Below the pieces are notes generated by a model. That model saw nothing but the letters and a program-made list of their open reading frames with translations, had not been told where the DNA came from and did no database searches. Source: Bradysia coprophila (Eukaryota; Arthropoda; Insecta; Diptera; Sciaridae). From it: DNA of 64,000 nt. A program made the position numbers and the translations under genes. This document shows positions 12,747 through 23,506 of the stretch, piece after piece. The stretch lies in NCBI RefSeq assembly GCF_014529535.1, contig NW_023504022.1:5073132-5137131 (forward strand), given 5' to 3'. Every line of letters begins with the position of its first letter. Position 1 is the first letter of the stretch.

Positions 12747-14462
12747 AAATAGTAGCAAATTCAGTGACTATGTTGTGATACGGTTGCACAATAATACGGT
12801 TGCCGCAAGCGAATGTTATATGCCTAGAAAGTTTGCTAGGTACAAAAATGTGCACCTGTCACCAAGGAAAGTTGTCTGGGCATTAAGTTAAGTATTCCGA
12901 GTTTATAAGAAATTCTTGGCAGTATTATGAATATTTATTCGGTTATGATATGCGCCATTAAATGTAATTAAAATTCCAGAAACGTTTTTGCTAGATAATA
13001 TCTTTACAGTCTAGCTGAACAGCATGCAGCGAGAGAAAAGAAAAGAAGAAGAAAAAAAACAGTGGTGGAGGCTACAAACTGAGCGCAACCAGAATGATTA
13101 TACGGTGTAAAAAATGCTTCATTTCAAATCAAAAGCTAATTATAGATCACCCTATTTATATTTTATGTAAAAAAAAACTCTTTTTTTTAATTTTTTTAAA
13201 ATTAGAATTGCCGTTTTTTTAATATCAACACAGTAGAATAAGAATTAAACGAGGAAAAAAATCCACTCGCAACTACATGAACGCACCACGCATGATTGAA
13301 ACGAAACAAATATTCTAAAATTAACATATGGAATCAAGCACGAAAGCGAAAAAAAATTCACATTCAAACACTTGTGGAAAACATATTTTTGGCATACTGA
13401 ACGAGAGAAAAAAAAAATCGTAATGGAAAAAATGTTATGTTTTGAGGTGAAAATTTTTCAGTTTTTTTTTTCTTTTTCTCTTCGAATCGATATTTTGAGT
13501 GAAGTTTTTAGGTTGACTGCTGCGAAACAGATATTATTTTTAATGCATTTTCGAATAACTGTTCAATGTTGCATAATTTTTGGGAAATATTATTAAATTT
13601 TCGTCCACAGACTGACTCGTGAAGACGAGGTATGTGAGCCCTGAACGTTTTCTTTCTGATTTTCCTTCAATGAACACAGATATATATTCGGCCATTCATA
13701 AAAGACTTTCCAGATGTGGGACTTCATTTTGAAACTGAATTTTTTTGGTGAATAGAACCACCGACCCGTATCTGGATATGGGATTGATATTTCCGATTCA
13801 TGTATCGAAGTGGTGATTTACACATGAGACGTGAGATTGTCACTATAAATTTAAGATTTTAGATGTTTATAGAAAATCCTTTTTCAGTTTAAAAAAATCC
13901 TCAAATTCATATAAAATCCTGAGACAATCCGCAAAGTCATAGAAAGTCATTTAATAGGTTCAAGAATATCAGACAAAAAGAAGAAAATACTTGAAATAAA
14001 TTTAAACCAAATCTATTACAAGCAATACTTCTTCTTCTTTTAATCAATAGTCACGAAAATCCATCCATAATCAGTAATTTCTTGGAAAACGATAGGAAAA
14101 TCATTGAAAATCCTCAGAGGATAATTTTTTTAAAAATACTTTGTCAACGAAATTTACAAATATCTGTCCCTAATCTGGTTCTAATAAAGTATTTCTAAAA
14201 TATCACTTTATTTGACGCACTAGTGCGAGAAAGACACCAATTTTTATAGCGAAGTGATGATAAGTTGGCACATTTCGAAATTAAATCCAAGTTTGGAAGG
14301 ATTTTCTAAGAATTCTCTTTTGACTTTCAAAGGATTTTCTATGAATATTTGTCCCTCGGTTCGACCTGTCTTAAAACTGAAATCTTTAGTCCGAATCGAA
14401 TGATATCAAATCAATAAAAACATACCACAAAGAACCTGCCATCGATTCTAAATTGCAAGTAG
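12747..14462. other. Non-coding DNA, nothing recognised
   Basis: AT-rich with many A/T homopolymer runs (13020-13600) and no supported gene. Confidence 0.5.
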
Positions 14463-14491
14463 AGGGATTCTTTTGAAAAATAGCCTACCGA

Positions 14492-14865
14492 AATCGGACA
14501 CATTTTCCAGTGGACTTTTTTATATGTACGTTTTGTGAACCTCGAGAAATTTCAGTAAGAACAGTGTAAGTCTTCGGTTGAAAAGTTCAACTGCACATAG
14601 TTCAGTGTCGATGAATTTTAAACCCAATAGGTTCTTATTCGGCTCAATAGTACGTGTGATTACCTTTCTAATGACACCCTACACGACTCTGTACGGCTCG
14701 CGTAACTGGAGAAATTTTTGTAAGAAAAGTGCAAGTTTTCGGTTTTTGATCACCTTTCACCAGCCACACAAACTTCGAAGAATTTTTTTGAAAATGGTTT
14801 TGGCTTCTGGGGTCGAATACCTTCCTAGGCCCATATAAAAAAGTCCACTGGAAAATGCGTCCGAT
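14492..14865. mobile_element. MITE with ~34-bp TIRs, 374 bp
   Basis: The left end ATCGGACACATTTTCCAGTG and the right end (reverse complement ATCGGACGCATTTTCCAGTG) continue to pair as far as TTTTTTATATG, giving 34-bp inverted repeats with one mismatch. No transposase. A diverged, inverted, right-truncated copy lies at 21358-21715 inside the first array unit. Similarity between the copies starts about 30 bp outside the left TIR, so the true element may be slightly longer. Confidence 0.8.
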
Positions 14866-14880
14866 CTCCAGGAGGTGCAG

Positions 14881-15018
14881 TGAGTAACACTTGCACCTAT
14901 GTCCAAATGTGTATTTTGACGAGTACAATTATGATCTTTCGGCGCAGGATAACAATTCACAATCACCTACTCGTCAAAATAAACATTCGGACATAGGTGC
15001 ATATCGTTTATTACTCGC
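14881..15018. repeat. 138-bp imperfect palindrome
   Basis: Arms around 14888-14925 and 14966-15003 share GCACCTATGTCC ... TTTTGACGAGTA in inverted order; the outer parts (GAGTAACACTT / ATTACTC) pair loosely. It abuts the MITE at 14492-14865. A third, degraded arm-like segment (CCAAATGTCTGTTTTGGCTCGTG) lies near 15080. Confidence 0.65.
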
Positions 15019-15273
15019 TTCAGTTATGACCTTGTTCAGTAATAAATTTTTACAGAATGAGATTTTAGACGTACCTGCTTCCAAATGTCTGTTTTGGCTC
15101 GTGGGATTACGAAACTCGCCGTCGGCTCGTTGTGCAAACCTCACACATAGGTACGTAATGTCCAATGACATCACAATCGTCTGATTCAATTCATATGCAA
15201 CCAAAACGTTAAGTTATAACGATATCAATTTTTGCATTTTTTTTTACAAAGTCACATGAACCGTTTTGACTAG

Positions 15274-15434
15274 CCTGTTATCGACCAAAGAATTTTTAAT
15301 CTGTTGATTTCAAATCTTGTACTTCAATTTTTCTAACATGCGTTTCACTATATAAAGGACCGGTTTACTCAGAGCTTGTCATTATTTTTGTCGTCGTTAT
15401 CGATAACAGATTAATAGCCGTATGTGACAGGCTA
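15274..15434 (+). mobile_element. TATA-bearing element, left-truncated
   Basis: This copy has the cleanest core. TATATAAA lies at 15349-15356 and an initiator-like TCATT at 15379-15383, so the TATA box starts 32 bp upstream of the A. AGAT, a partial DPE-like motif, begins 27 bp downstream of that A. It ends CCGTATGTGACAGGCTA. The left terminal motif is missing. Confidence 0.65.
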
Positions 15435-16437
15435 GCAACAATGTCAAGCCTTGGAATGTCAGATTCGTTATTTTAAATTTTTTTAAGAAAAGCCGAAAGA
15501 AAATCTATTGTACGAAACTTGTCGAAAGTCAGTTGTGCAGACGGACAGTTTCTTTTTTATGAAAATGATTATTGTGTTCATGCAATCAAATTTAGTTTAG
15601 ACTTGAAATAATCGACTAATAAACGGCGAAATATTTTTTTTAATCAGAATTTAGTGTTTTATTAATAGCTTTCCAAGTGATGGCCGAATGGAATGAGTTT
15701 ATTTTAAATCGTATGGCACACCTTGCGTTTATAAATTAATAACCGAACGAAAGCTGAGAAGCAGTGTGTTTGTGTGTGTATCAGAAAAAGAGGGAAAGAA
15801 ACGATAAACTGTTTCTGCTAATAGAACATTTTTATGTTTCATTTTAATCGTTTTGGCGCAACTCTAAAATCCCAATAATTTATCACTAAGTCAGCTAACA
15901 AAAATTCAGTATGGCACATCAGACAATATTACTACCACAGTGTGTGGACATTACTGTACCCAACCGAGAATGCCAGAAATTATTCCGCCTCATCGCTATT
16001 AACATAAAATTCCGAATGTTCTAACATGTGTTCATGCGACCAATGCAATTTGTACTACTGAATTGCTTTCTGGTACTAAATTATGCTGTCATCCAAAGAC
16101 AAGATGTTTTATGTTAACAGGTGTTGGCTGTAGGGTGCTCGAACCTACGGCATTTTCTCACAAAACGAATGGCGAAGGAACAAAAATAATTAATTTTTTG
16201 CACACAAATTACACCGAGAAAGTGAAACCAATCATCATTACAATTAAGTGTACTCTTTGAATCATTAACGTTTACTATCATTTGGCGAAATGAAACATCG
16301 GAAAATCGTAGGTGGATCACCAACAAACAAATCCAATTATTTGAAAACAACCGACAGAAAAGAGAAATAAAAAAAAAATGAAAAACTTCATGGCTCTTCA
16401 GATCCGAATCTCTTTGGGCAGTCAAAATTAGCATCAA

Positions 16438-16501
16438 ACACAACAACAATGGCAACACGAACAGCAGCAAAAACAACAACAACAACGTCTCATCATCACC
16501 A
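16438..16501 (+). repeat. CAA/CAG-rich trinucleotide tract
   Basis: Imperfect CAA and AAC repeats. All three plus-strand frames are open through the tract, encoding Asn/Ser-, Thr- or Gln-rich peptides, and it is followed by CAACC/GTGAGC, which resembles a 5' splice site. An AG precedes it. It could be a simple repeat or a small low-complexity exon of an undetected gene; the sequence does not decide. Confidence 0.45.
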
Positions 16502-17254
16502 GCTAAGCAACCGTGAGCGCGATGAAATGGAAAATAGAAAAACTATTTTTCCCACCAATCTAAAAATACATTTTTCAATTGAATCTTGAAATTATTTATA
16601 GACCCATTACACATATGTATATCCACCAACAGTGTGTTGAACATCTCTTGAATAATAATTAATGATCGCGAAACAAAGTACCCACTCAAAATATTCGCTG
16701 TGCTTTCTATTATATCATATGGATTTGGCAATTATACTGGCAATGTTATGTGCCATTTAATATTATTATTAACATTGCCATTGCCGTAAGTCTCTTCGAT
16801 GCCGTTTAAAATATCATATTTTTCACGGTGCAATCCGTTGTATGAGAACGTGAACGAGAAACATAAACTTGTCCAAAATTGCATAATATCTCCACCACAT
16901 AATAACAACCTTTGCGTAACTCTCTTTTGCCACATAAAATATATGTTGACGGCCTGTCGACTTTTTGCAATTATTCCCCTTGATAAATGGATCAATTTAA
17001 ATATAGTCAATATGTCCATGGTCAGGTCACCAAACAAATAAAAAAACAGAGCAACGAGTCAATTAACTTTGAACACCTTGATGAATGAATTTATTGGCAG
17101 TTTTTCGTTGACCGTCAAACCGTTACAAATAGTTCTTAAGTGAAAAACTAACGCATAGCATCAGTGATCACTGATCGGAATAGAACGGTACCTTGGCGTA
17201 AGAACACTATAAGCAGCATATACTTTGAATCGATCCACAAAACTTGCGACGTTT

Positions 17255-17400
17255 TGGAACTAGTCATCTGTTATCGACAGTGACGACAAAAATCAGAGAT
17301 GAACTTTGGTTGGTGTTCTCTTTTATAACAAAACGCGAAGTAAAACTTCAGAAGTAAAAGATTTTGTATCAACCAAAAGAAGTAACAGATTCAAAAGTAT
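17255..17400 (-). mobile_element. TATA-bearing element, diverged minus-strand copy
   Basis: On the minus strand it shows TATAAAAGAGAACACC, a T-rich stretch with GTCGTCAC, and GATAACAGATGAC, in the same order as in the other family members. The ends are not definable. Confidence 0.45.
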
Positions 17401-18237
17401 TGCGGGGGGGGGATACAGAATTATTTTATCGATGATATTTTTAACGTTGCAAATTGGCAACGGACACATTAGAATATCTATGAGTAAGAGCGAGTAAGTG
17501 TTTACTTAGAAAGCAATCAAAAGTGGTACGGTTGCCGTTCATGAAAAGTTTATGTGAATTAAACCATAAATTTATGAAAGATATCAACGCACCTTAAGCC
17601 CAATTGATCAGAGTCGACAGCTGCCTTGTATAGTACTATTTTTGAAGTAATGGTTTTTACACTGTTTCATAGTTGTGTGAAACAGAAACACTGTCAAGTT
17701 TCAGTACCCTATTTATAGTATCCCTCATGATTGAAGTGCGTTGAAGGTCTTGTAACGGAGAAGAGTATTTTAAGACACGAACAAGAATTAGACATACCCG
17801 CGGTTCTTGTATCGAAAAAATGAGTTTATCTACAGGGACGTACGTCAGTGAATCTTAGACATGAATATGCTTCAGCTGTAAGCAAAATTGACCATACATC
17901 TTTATGCGGTTTTATCCAATGAAAGTCTACTCTATAGGTATGTACTAATGTCAAAATTTGTATGGAACGGATGAAATAGCGATTTAATATAAAGAAACTC
18001 ACCTCTCAATGATTCTCATTGGACAGACCACACCTGGTGTGCATTCATTGGTTCTATCACTAACCCGCACGTGTCTGTATCTAAACATATACAAGATAAC
18101 AGGCCTGCTACAGGAGCGAAGCAGTGCTGTGACAAGATTCATTTCTTTTTCGCAATTTACCCCTGAGTTCAATCGTACCTTATAGATCGATTATTTCTAA
18201 TGACAGAGAAAGGGTCGTCCGTTCGGGTCTTTCTAAC

Positions 18238-19756
18238 AAACGAGCCATCAGAACAGTCGGAGCGTTTGCTGCGACTGAGCCCCGTACAAACCCGTATATC
18301 TATTGCGTACGTGACCCTAGTGCGTCTGTCACCCTACTTTGACCGTAAGCCTATGCGCCGGTTAAAGTAGTTAAAGTAAAATTATTATGTAATGTGTACA
18401 TCTTAGAAATTGCGCATAGCGCAATTACGAAGCCCTGTACGACGTTCCTTTCAAATAAAACAAAAATTTCAAATAGCCCTAAAATTTTAATTTATTGAGT
18501 ATAAATACACATAGGGCCTAGTATCGGCCTCAGTCGGAGGATCCAAATTTAATTTTTTTTCAACTACATTCTATTCGGCCTTTGATTACCTTCCAAATGA
18601 AACAAAAATTACGAAAAACGGATGAAATTTGCTCGAGTTATATGTAAAATACACATAGGGCCCTAGTAGCGGCCTTAGTCCGAGGACCCAAATTTAATTT
18701 TTTTTTTCAACAACATTCTATTCGGCCTTTGATTACCTTCCAAATGAAACAAAAATTACGAAAAACGGATGAAATTTGCTCGAGTTATATGTAAAATACA
18801 CATAGGGACCTAGTAGCGGCCTTAGGCCAAGGACCCAAATTTAATTTTTTTTAAACAACATTCTATTCGGCCTTTGATTACCTTCCAAATGAAACAAAAA
18901 TTACGAAAAACGGATGAAATTTGCTCGAGTTATATGTAAAATACACATAGGACCCTAGTAGCGGCCTTAGTCCGAGGACCCAAATTTAATTTTTTTTTTC
19001 AACAACATTCTATTCGGCCTTTGATTACCTTCCAAATGAAACAAAAATTACGAAAAACGGATGAAATTTGCTCGAGTTATATGTAAAATACACATAGGGC
19101 CCTAGTAGCGGCCTTAGGCCAAGGACCCAAATTTATTTTTTTTTAAACAACATTCTATTCGGCCTTTGATTACCTTCCAAATGAAACAAAAATTACGAAA
19201 AACGGATGAGATTTGCTCGAGTTATATGTAAAATACACATAGGACCCTAGTAGCGGCCTTAGTCCAAGGACCCAAATTTATTTTTTTTTCAACAACATTC
19301 TATTCGGTGTTCGATTATCTTTCAAATGAAACAAAAATTACGAAAAACGGATGAAATTTACTTGAGTTCTATGTAAAATACACTTAGGGCCCTAGCTTTT
19401 CACTTCTAAGGCCCTAACTCACGGTCCACTCACCCGATTTTAAAAAACTTTTTTTTCCTGGATTGGTATTGACAATACCCTAACTCACGAAGGGCCGACC
19501 CAAATATGCCCATCTTCGAACTTAGCCTCACTATTTTGACTATCTTTCAGGGGAAAAAAAATTTTGAAATCGGATTTGATTTACTCAAGATATCGACGTG
19601 ACAGACAGACGGACAGACGGCCCAAATTTTTATTGCTGATTCGTCATCTATGAACATAGGCAAACACTTTGCCCTTACCGTCTGCTTCGAATTCCATCAA
19701 TTACACACGGCATCGTAATCCTATAAGCCCCTTCGTACTTCGTACGGGGCTAAAAA
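18238..19756 (+). mobile_element. ~1.5-kb non-autonomous element with internal tandem repeats
   Basis: One end starts AAACGAGCCATC and is followed by a strong stem-loop, CAGTCG...CGACTG, with a GTTT loop. The other end is a hairpin (AGCCCC...GGGGCT) running into CTAAAAA. Between them are a palindrome ATTGCGCATAGCGCAAT, then about six ~146-bp repeats, then a GACAGACGGACAG patch. A second copy, inverted and shorter, is at 31826-33110. Terminal hairpin, CTAA end, central minisatellite and lack of coding capacity resemble Helitron/Helentron-derived non-autonomous elements. I cannot confirm the 5' terminus or target rule, so the class is inferred. Confidence 0.75.
18505..19395 (+). repeat. ~146-bp tandem repeat, about six units
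   Basis: The motif TTGCTCGAGTTATATG and its diverged last copy recur with spacings 147, 145, 147, 145 and 145 bp. Each unit also holds CACATAGGGCCCTAGTAGCG and CTATTCGGCCTTTGATTACC. The first and last units are the most diverged, as expected for an array homogenised from the middle. The same unit occurs about four times, inverted, in 32265-32850. Confidence 0.92.
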
Positions 19757-21104
19757 GTGTGGGTTGGGGGTTCAGGCTTCTTCGGAGTAAAAGCTAATTG
19801 ATGACAAGAGAGCGCTACTCTATTCATACTGTGCCCATGGTTCAAATAAATAAAAGAAAAAGTGGAACTAGCATCAGACCTAATTAAAATTGAGTTTTCT
19901 GTTTGTTGTTCGAATTTATGTCAAGATCTGCCAAGATCAGCGTCTATATAATCAAACAAAAAGTACGACAAATCGTAATTACTTTAATTTTCATGTTACC
20001 TTAATTATCATCTGGGCAGCTAGGCTCACATCAGCTTGATATCTAAGCAGTACATGATGTTAGGGAGTAGTCAAACTTGTCCTTACCAAGACCATTCCCA
20101 AGATACCTAATTTTTGTAATTTATCTTTTTCTCCTATTAACTCGAAAAACATTCGTCTATTGATGAGTAAATCATGAAATGTGAGCAATTATTTCAATTG
20201 CGTAGACAGCAGCAATAGAACTTTGCACATCAATTAGTTTTAACAAAACATAAATAACATGAGACTGTACACGAAGTTTATTTATTCACGAAAATGTAAA
20301 TAGTTTCCCGTCTGTGTCTTCACCCGCGATATTAGTAGCCACATTAACTTGATCGGCGAAAGTTCATTTTCATGTTCGCAGTCCTATTTCTGTAATAGCT
20401 GTAAGAGTATGAAAACAAAAAGAAAATCAAATGTGCAACATAACAAATGGTTTCATGCCCATTCGAAAATAATTTGAAAATTGCTGTTAGATCCTGCGCA
20501 TGATTCTCCATAACATTGCCGATCTTCACAGACGGATTTCTTCAACGAATGTGGTATATTATATGATAGATCGAAACACATATCGGCCACATTAACATAC
20601 CTTAATCACTAGGCGAAAGTGATACAAAATGTCGATCGAAATTAAACTACATTCGTCCCATTCCCTCTCATACCGCTGCAGATCCGTACAATTTTCCCCA
20701 TTATTTCAAAAATTATTGCCGAGAAAATTCTCAACACTAAACATTCGAAGAAACAAAAATTTTGTTTTGCGTTTAACACACCCATCGCCACATAGCACAG
20801 CAATGTGATCTCGGTAATTTTTGGCCCCGCAATGACCACCAAACCATGCCATATAAGAACTCGCCTGTCGTCTATATTCAGATAGATCGATGTTTCTTCG
20901 GGTGTTTCTATCATTTTTTGCTTCTTTAAATTGCTTTCGTTCTCATTCACACTGGCTGTGTGGACTGTGTGTATGCCGGTTGTACAAGAACTGTTCGTCT
21001 ACACAACTTGCGGATAAATTTAAACAGAATTTAAGTTTAGAAATTTTTCAGTTGTTTTTTTTTCCTCTTTCCATTTTGCTGATAGTTTTTATGGGAGAAA
21101 TGTA
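19757..21104. other. Non-coding DNA left of the macrosatellite
   Basis: No gene supported. A 102-codon minus-strand frame (20642-20950, GTG start) begins MNENESNLKKQK but has no recognised domain or conserved partner. A short motif (CACATTAAC...GGCGAAAG) occurs twice near 20340 and 20590. Confidence 0.45.
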
Positions 21105-21357
21105 GTGGTCTTGGTAGGTCAATGGATAATGTATGTTTGGCATACACTTTCCAAGAATTGTTTAAGCTTGCAATTTATGTTAAATAAATCGGTTGAGAGA
21201 TGAAAAATACGATCAGTTGAACATAAACCAAAGATTGATCATTTGTTGTGATCACGAAAATTTATAGATGTTTCTTCGAACAGAAGCTGATGAAGATGTG
21301 TTGGATGGTTGCATGAATATGCCTCATTAAATTCTGATCTCGTCAGCACTTTCTTTC

Positions 21358-21715
21358 GAGGGATTCTTCTGAAAAACAGAAGACCGAAATCGGAAGCCCT
21401 TTCTATTGGAATTTTTTATATGTGCCCAGTAAGGTAGTCGACCCTACAAGCCTAAACCACTTTCAAAAAAATTCTTCGAAACTTCGTGTGGCTGGTGAGA
21501 GGTCATCAAAAACCGAAAACATGCACTTTTCTTACAACAATTTCTCCAGTTACACGAGCCGTACAGGGTCGTGTGGGGTGTCATTAGAAAGGTAATTGCA
21601 TGTACTTCCGGGGCAAATAGGGTCTTATTGGGTTTAAAATTCATCCACACTGAGATATGTACAGTTGAATGGGTTATTATGAATGACACGGCTCGAAACT
21701 CCTCAACACCCAATA
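21358..21715 (-). mobile_element. Diverged fragment of the 14492-14865 MITE family
   Basis: On the minus strand it parallels 14578-14840: GAATTTTAAACCCAATA, CCTTTCTAATGACACC, CTGTACGGCTCG and TCACCAGCCACA all recur. The terminal CCGAAATCGG...TTTTTTATATG is kept at one end only. Confidence 0.75.
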
Positions 21716-22227
21716 GCTGCTGATTCTAATCAGTAGCTATTAAATCTTTTACTCTATTTCCCCAAGTGACTCTTCTTCTAAAGCTTGTCACGTGGCACAG
21801 GTTAATACATCATGTAAATCAGATCAAAAAAAAAAAGAAAACATTTTGGCAGAATTTTTATTTTATTTTTATAGAAAAATATGTTGCCGACGAGGCTCGA
21901 TAGGTAAAGTGAAACCATTGACGCAATGTTACGTATTAATGTTCCAGTATTTGCTCTAATTGTTGGTATAACTTTAAAGGATGTTGAAGTTCAAGTACTT
22001 AGTAATAATTTTAGTGGCCATTCAGATATGGAGAAGTGCGATAAGGGAAATGCGTAAATTTGGAATAAAATGTTTTTGGAAAATTAGAAATTTAACGTGT
22101 TACGAACATCTCAAACTCTAAAAAAAACGTTTAAATAGAGTCAACAATTGGTTTAACCTTTATATTTACACATTACATTTTAACCTTATAAGCTGTTCCA
22201 ACTTAGATTCCAGTTCGCTAACAATTA

Positions 22228-22294
22228 CTTTAGCTCAGTACGTAAATGCTCGAGTGGAGTGTTAGGGGTGCCTGGTTCAAATCCAGAACGGAAC
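22228..22294 (+). repeat. tRNA-like module D (box A/box B)
   Basis: Box-A-like TTTAGCTCAGTACG is followed about 40 bp later by GGTTCAAATCC, a perfect pol III B box (GGTTCRANNCC). The putative T-stem pairs four of five bases. The acceptor stem is not intact, so it is tRNA-derived rather than a functional tRNA gene. Other copies: 27443-27509 and 39810-39876. It is absent from unit 3, where a deletion and an inserted element replace this part. Confidence 0.6.
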
Positions 22295-22427
22295 ACTATT
22301 TTTGGTTTTCTGTTTTTTTTTTAAATATTTATTATTAACAACTTCGCACACAGGCTTATATTGACCTAAATTGCGTACGATTTTATTTTCAATGAATTGC
22401 GACAAAAAAGACTGCTCATAATAATGG

Positions 22428-22500
22428 CGCAGCGGTTAAGTATAAACCATTGGTCTTGTCTTCATTCGACGTTCAGAACGGAGAATCTTTGTTTTGAGTG
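22428..22500 (+). repeat. tRNA-like module E (box A only)
   Basis: TGGCGCAGCGGTTAAG at 22435 is an excellent tRNA box A / D-arm match. The expected B box is weak (CGTTCAGAACGG). Copies in other units start at 27642 and 40008. About 200 bp downstream of module D on the same strand. Confidence 0.45.
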
Positions 22501-23109
22501 CACCAACGTTTTATTTAATCGTACAACGTGTGTACACACCATTTCCAAATTATATTGTTTTCACTTGCAGAGTGTGGAAATAATACTTTGTATAGAAAGG
22601 CTGAGAAAGTGAACCCGTACTTTTCGTTAGATTTTTTAAAGATAATTTAAGTGCTCGACGCGATACATTCATTCAGATGTTCGAATGCGTCGAATAAAGC
22701 GAGAAAACCAACTGTAGCTCTATATCTGAACCGCTCTAAACAACGTGTTCGTACATCTAAATGATCGGAATGAATGCGGCATGTCGAGCACTTCAATTAT
22801 CTATCAAAATTCTAACGGTCAATGCGAGTCGACTTTTTAGCCTTCTGTACCAAGTCAACTGAGGTTCATAAGATGTACTGAGACACGCCAAGCAATTAAG
22901 ACCACGTCAACAAACCCATAATCAAACGTAGTTATTTATACGGGGCACACATAATTAGCCGACTTCTCAATTTCATAGTTTTGGACATCATTTACTTAAG
23001 TTCTCCAAGTGACTCTTCTTCTAAAGCTTGCCACGTGGCATCATAGAATTCAGATAGCAAAAAAAACGTTTTGGCGGAAAAAAATTTATTTTTGAAAAAA
23101 AAATATGTT

Positions 23110-23180
23110 GCCGACGAGGCTCGAACCCGGGACCCCACAGTTATCAGTCAGTGATTTTGACCACTATGTCACGAAGACTT
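23110..23180 (-). repeat. tRNA-like module A (box A/box B), minus strand
   Basis: Reverse complement reads TGACATAGTGGTC (box A) and, at tRNA-like spacing, GGGTTCGAGCCTCG (box B GGTTCGAGCC). The T-stem pairs four of five bases. Copies: 28328-28399, 33582-33652, 40684-40754, plus a fragment at about 21880-21902. The module is preceded on the plus strand by a T/A-rich tract that would be the 3' tail if it is a SINE head. Confidence 0.6.
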
Positions 23181-23422
23181 ATTTTTTCGCAGATGTTATA
23201 CCCATCTTGATGTGTACGTCAAAACTTTCTCCAGAACAATTACCCTTAACCGGCCAATCGTGGGTGTAGAATATCTTCGTTTGCTTGTGTGTGTGTACTG
23301 TCCACTTCGTTGAGAACCAGTTTTGTAAGCAACCTCATGTGTAACGTCCATTTGTTCGGTGAAAGTCACGTGTGTGTTGGTAAATTATTTCAAGTTAACG
23401 ATTAGACGATGCTTCATCACAA

Positions 23423-23506
23423 CCACCGTGGCGCAGTGGTAATACACGAGATCGATGTTCAGACCGCAAGCCATAAACGAAAGCGGGTTCGAATCTCGTG
23501 GGAAGG
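23423..23506 (+). repeat. tRNA-like module B (box A/box B)
   Basis: TGGCGCAGTGGTAA is a consensus tRNA box A and CGGGTTCGAATCTCG a near-consensus box B. The T-stem pairs throughout with two G-T wobbles. Box spacing (~50 bp) is longer than in most tRNAs but usual for tRNA-derived SINEs. Copies, almost unchanged: 28641-28724, 33895-33978, 40997-41080. Best-preserved of the modules. Confidence 0.65.

Larger units (their letters stand above)
15435..18237. other. Non-coding DNA, no supported gene
   Basis: Several 60-123-codon frames occur, but none has a recognisable domain. The longest (minus, 16114-16485) is a leucine-rich reading of the CAA-rich tract on the other strand. No RNA gene seen. Confidence 0.5.

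Noticed and set aside
16114..16485. 123-codon Leu-rich frame resembling a membrane protein
   Set aside because: It is the minus-strand reading of the CAA-rich tract; the hydrophobic run is a by-product of TTG/TGT repeats.
20642..20950. 102-codon minus-strand frame opening MNENESNLKKQK
   Set aside because: GTG start, no recognised domain, no flanking exons, base composition like the surroundings.
22228..22294. A functional tRNA gene
   Set aside because: Box A and box B are good but acceptor and anticodon stems do not pair convincingly, so it was called a tRNA-like module instead.
22397..22612. 71-codon frame repeated in several array units, looking like a conserved small protein
   Set aside because: Its conservation equals that of the surrounding non-coding unit sequence, and it overlaps tRNA-like module E.
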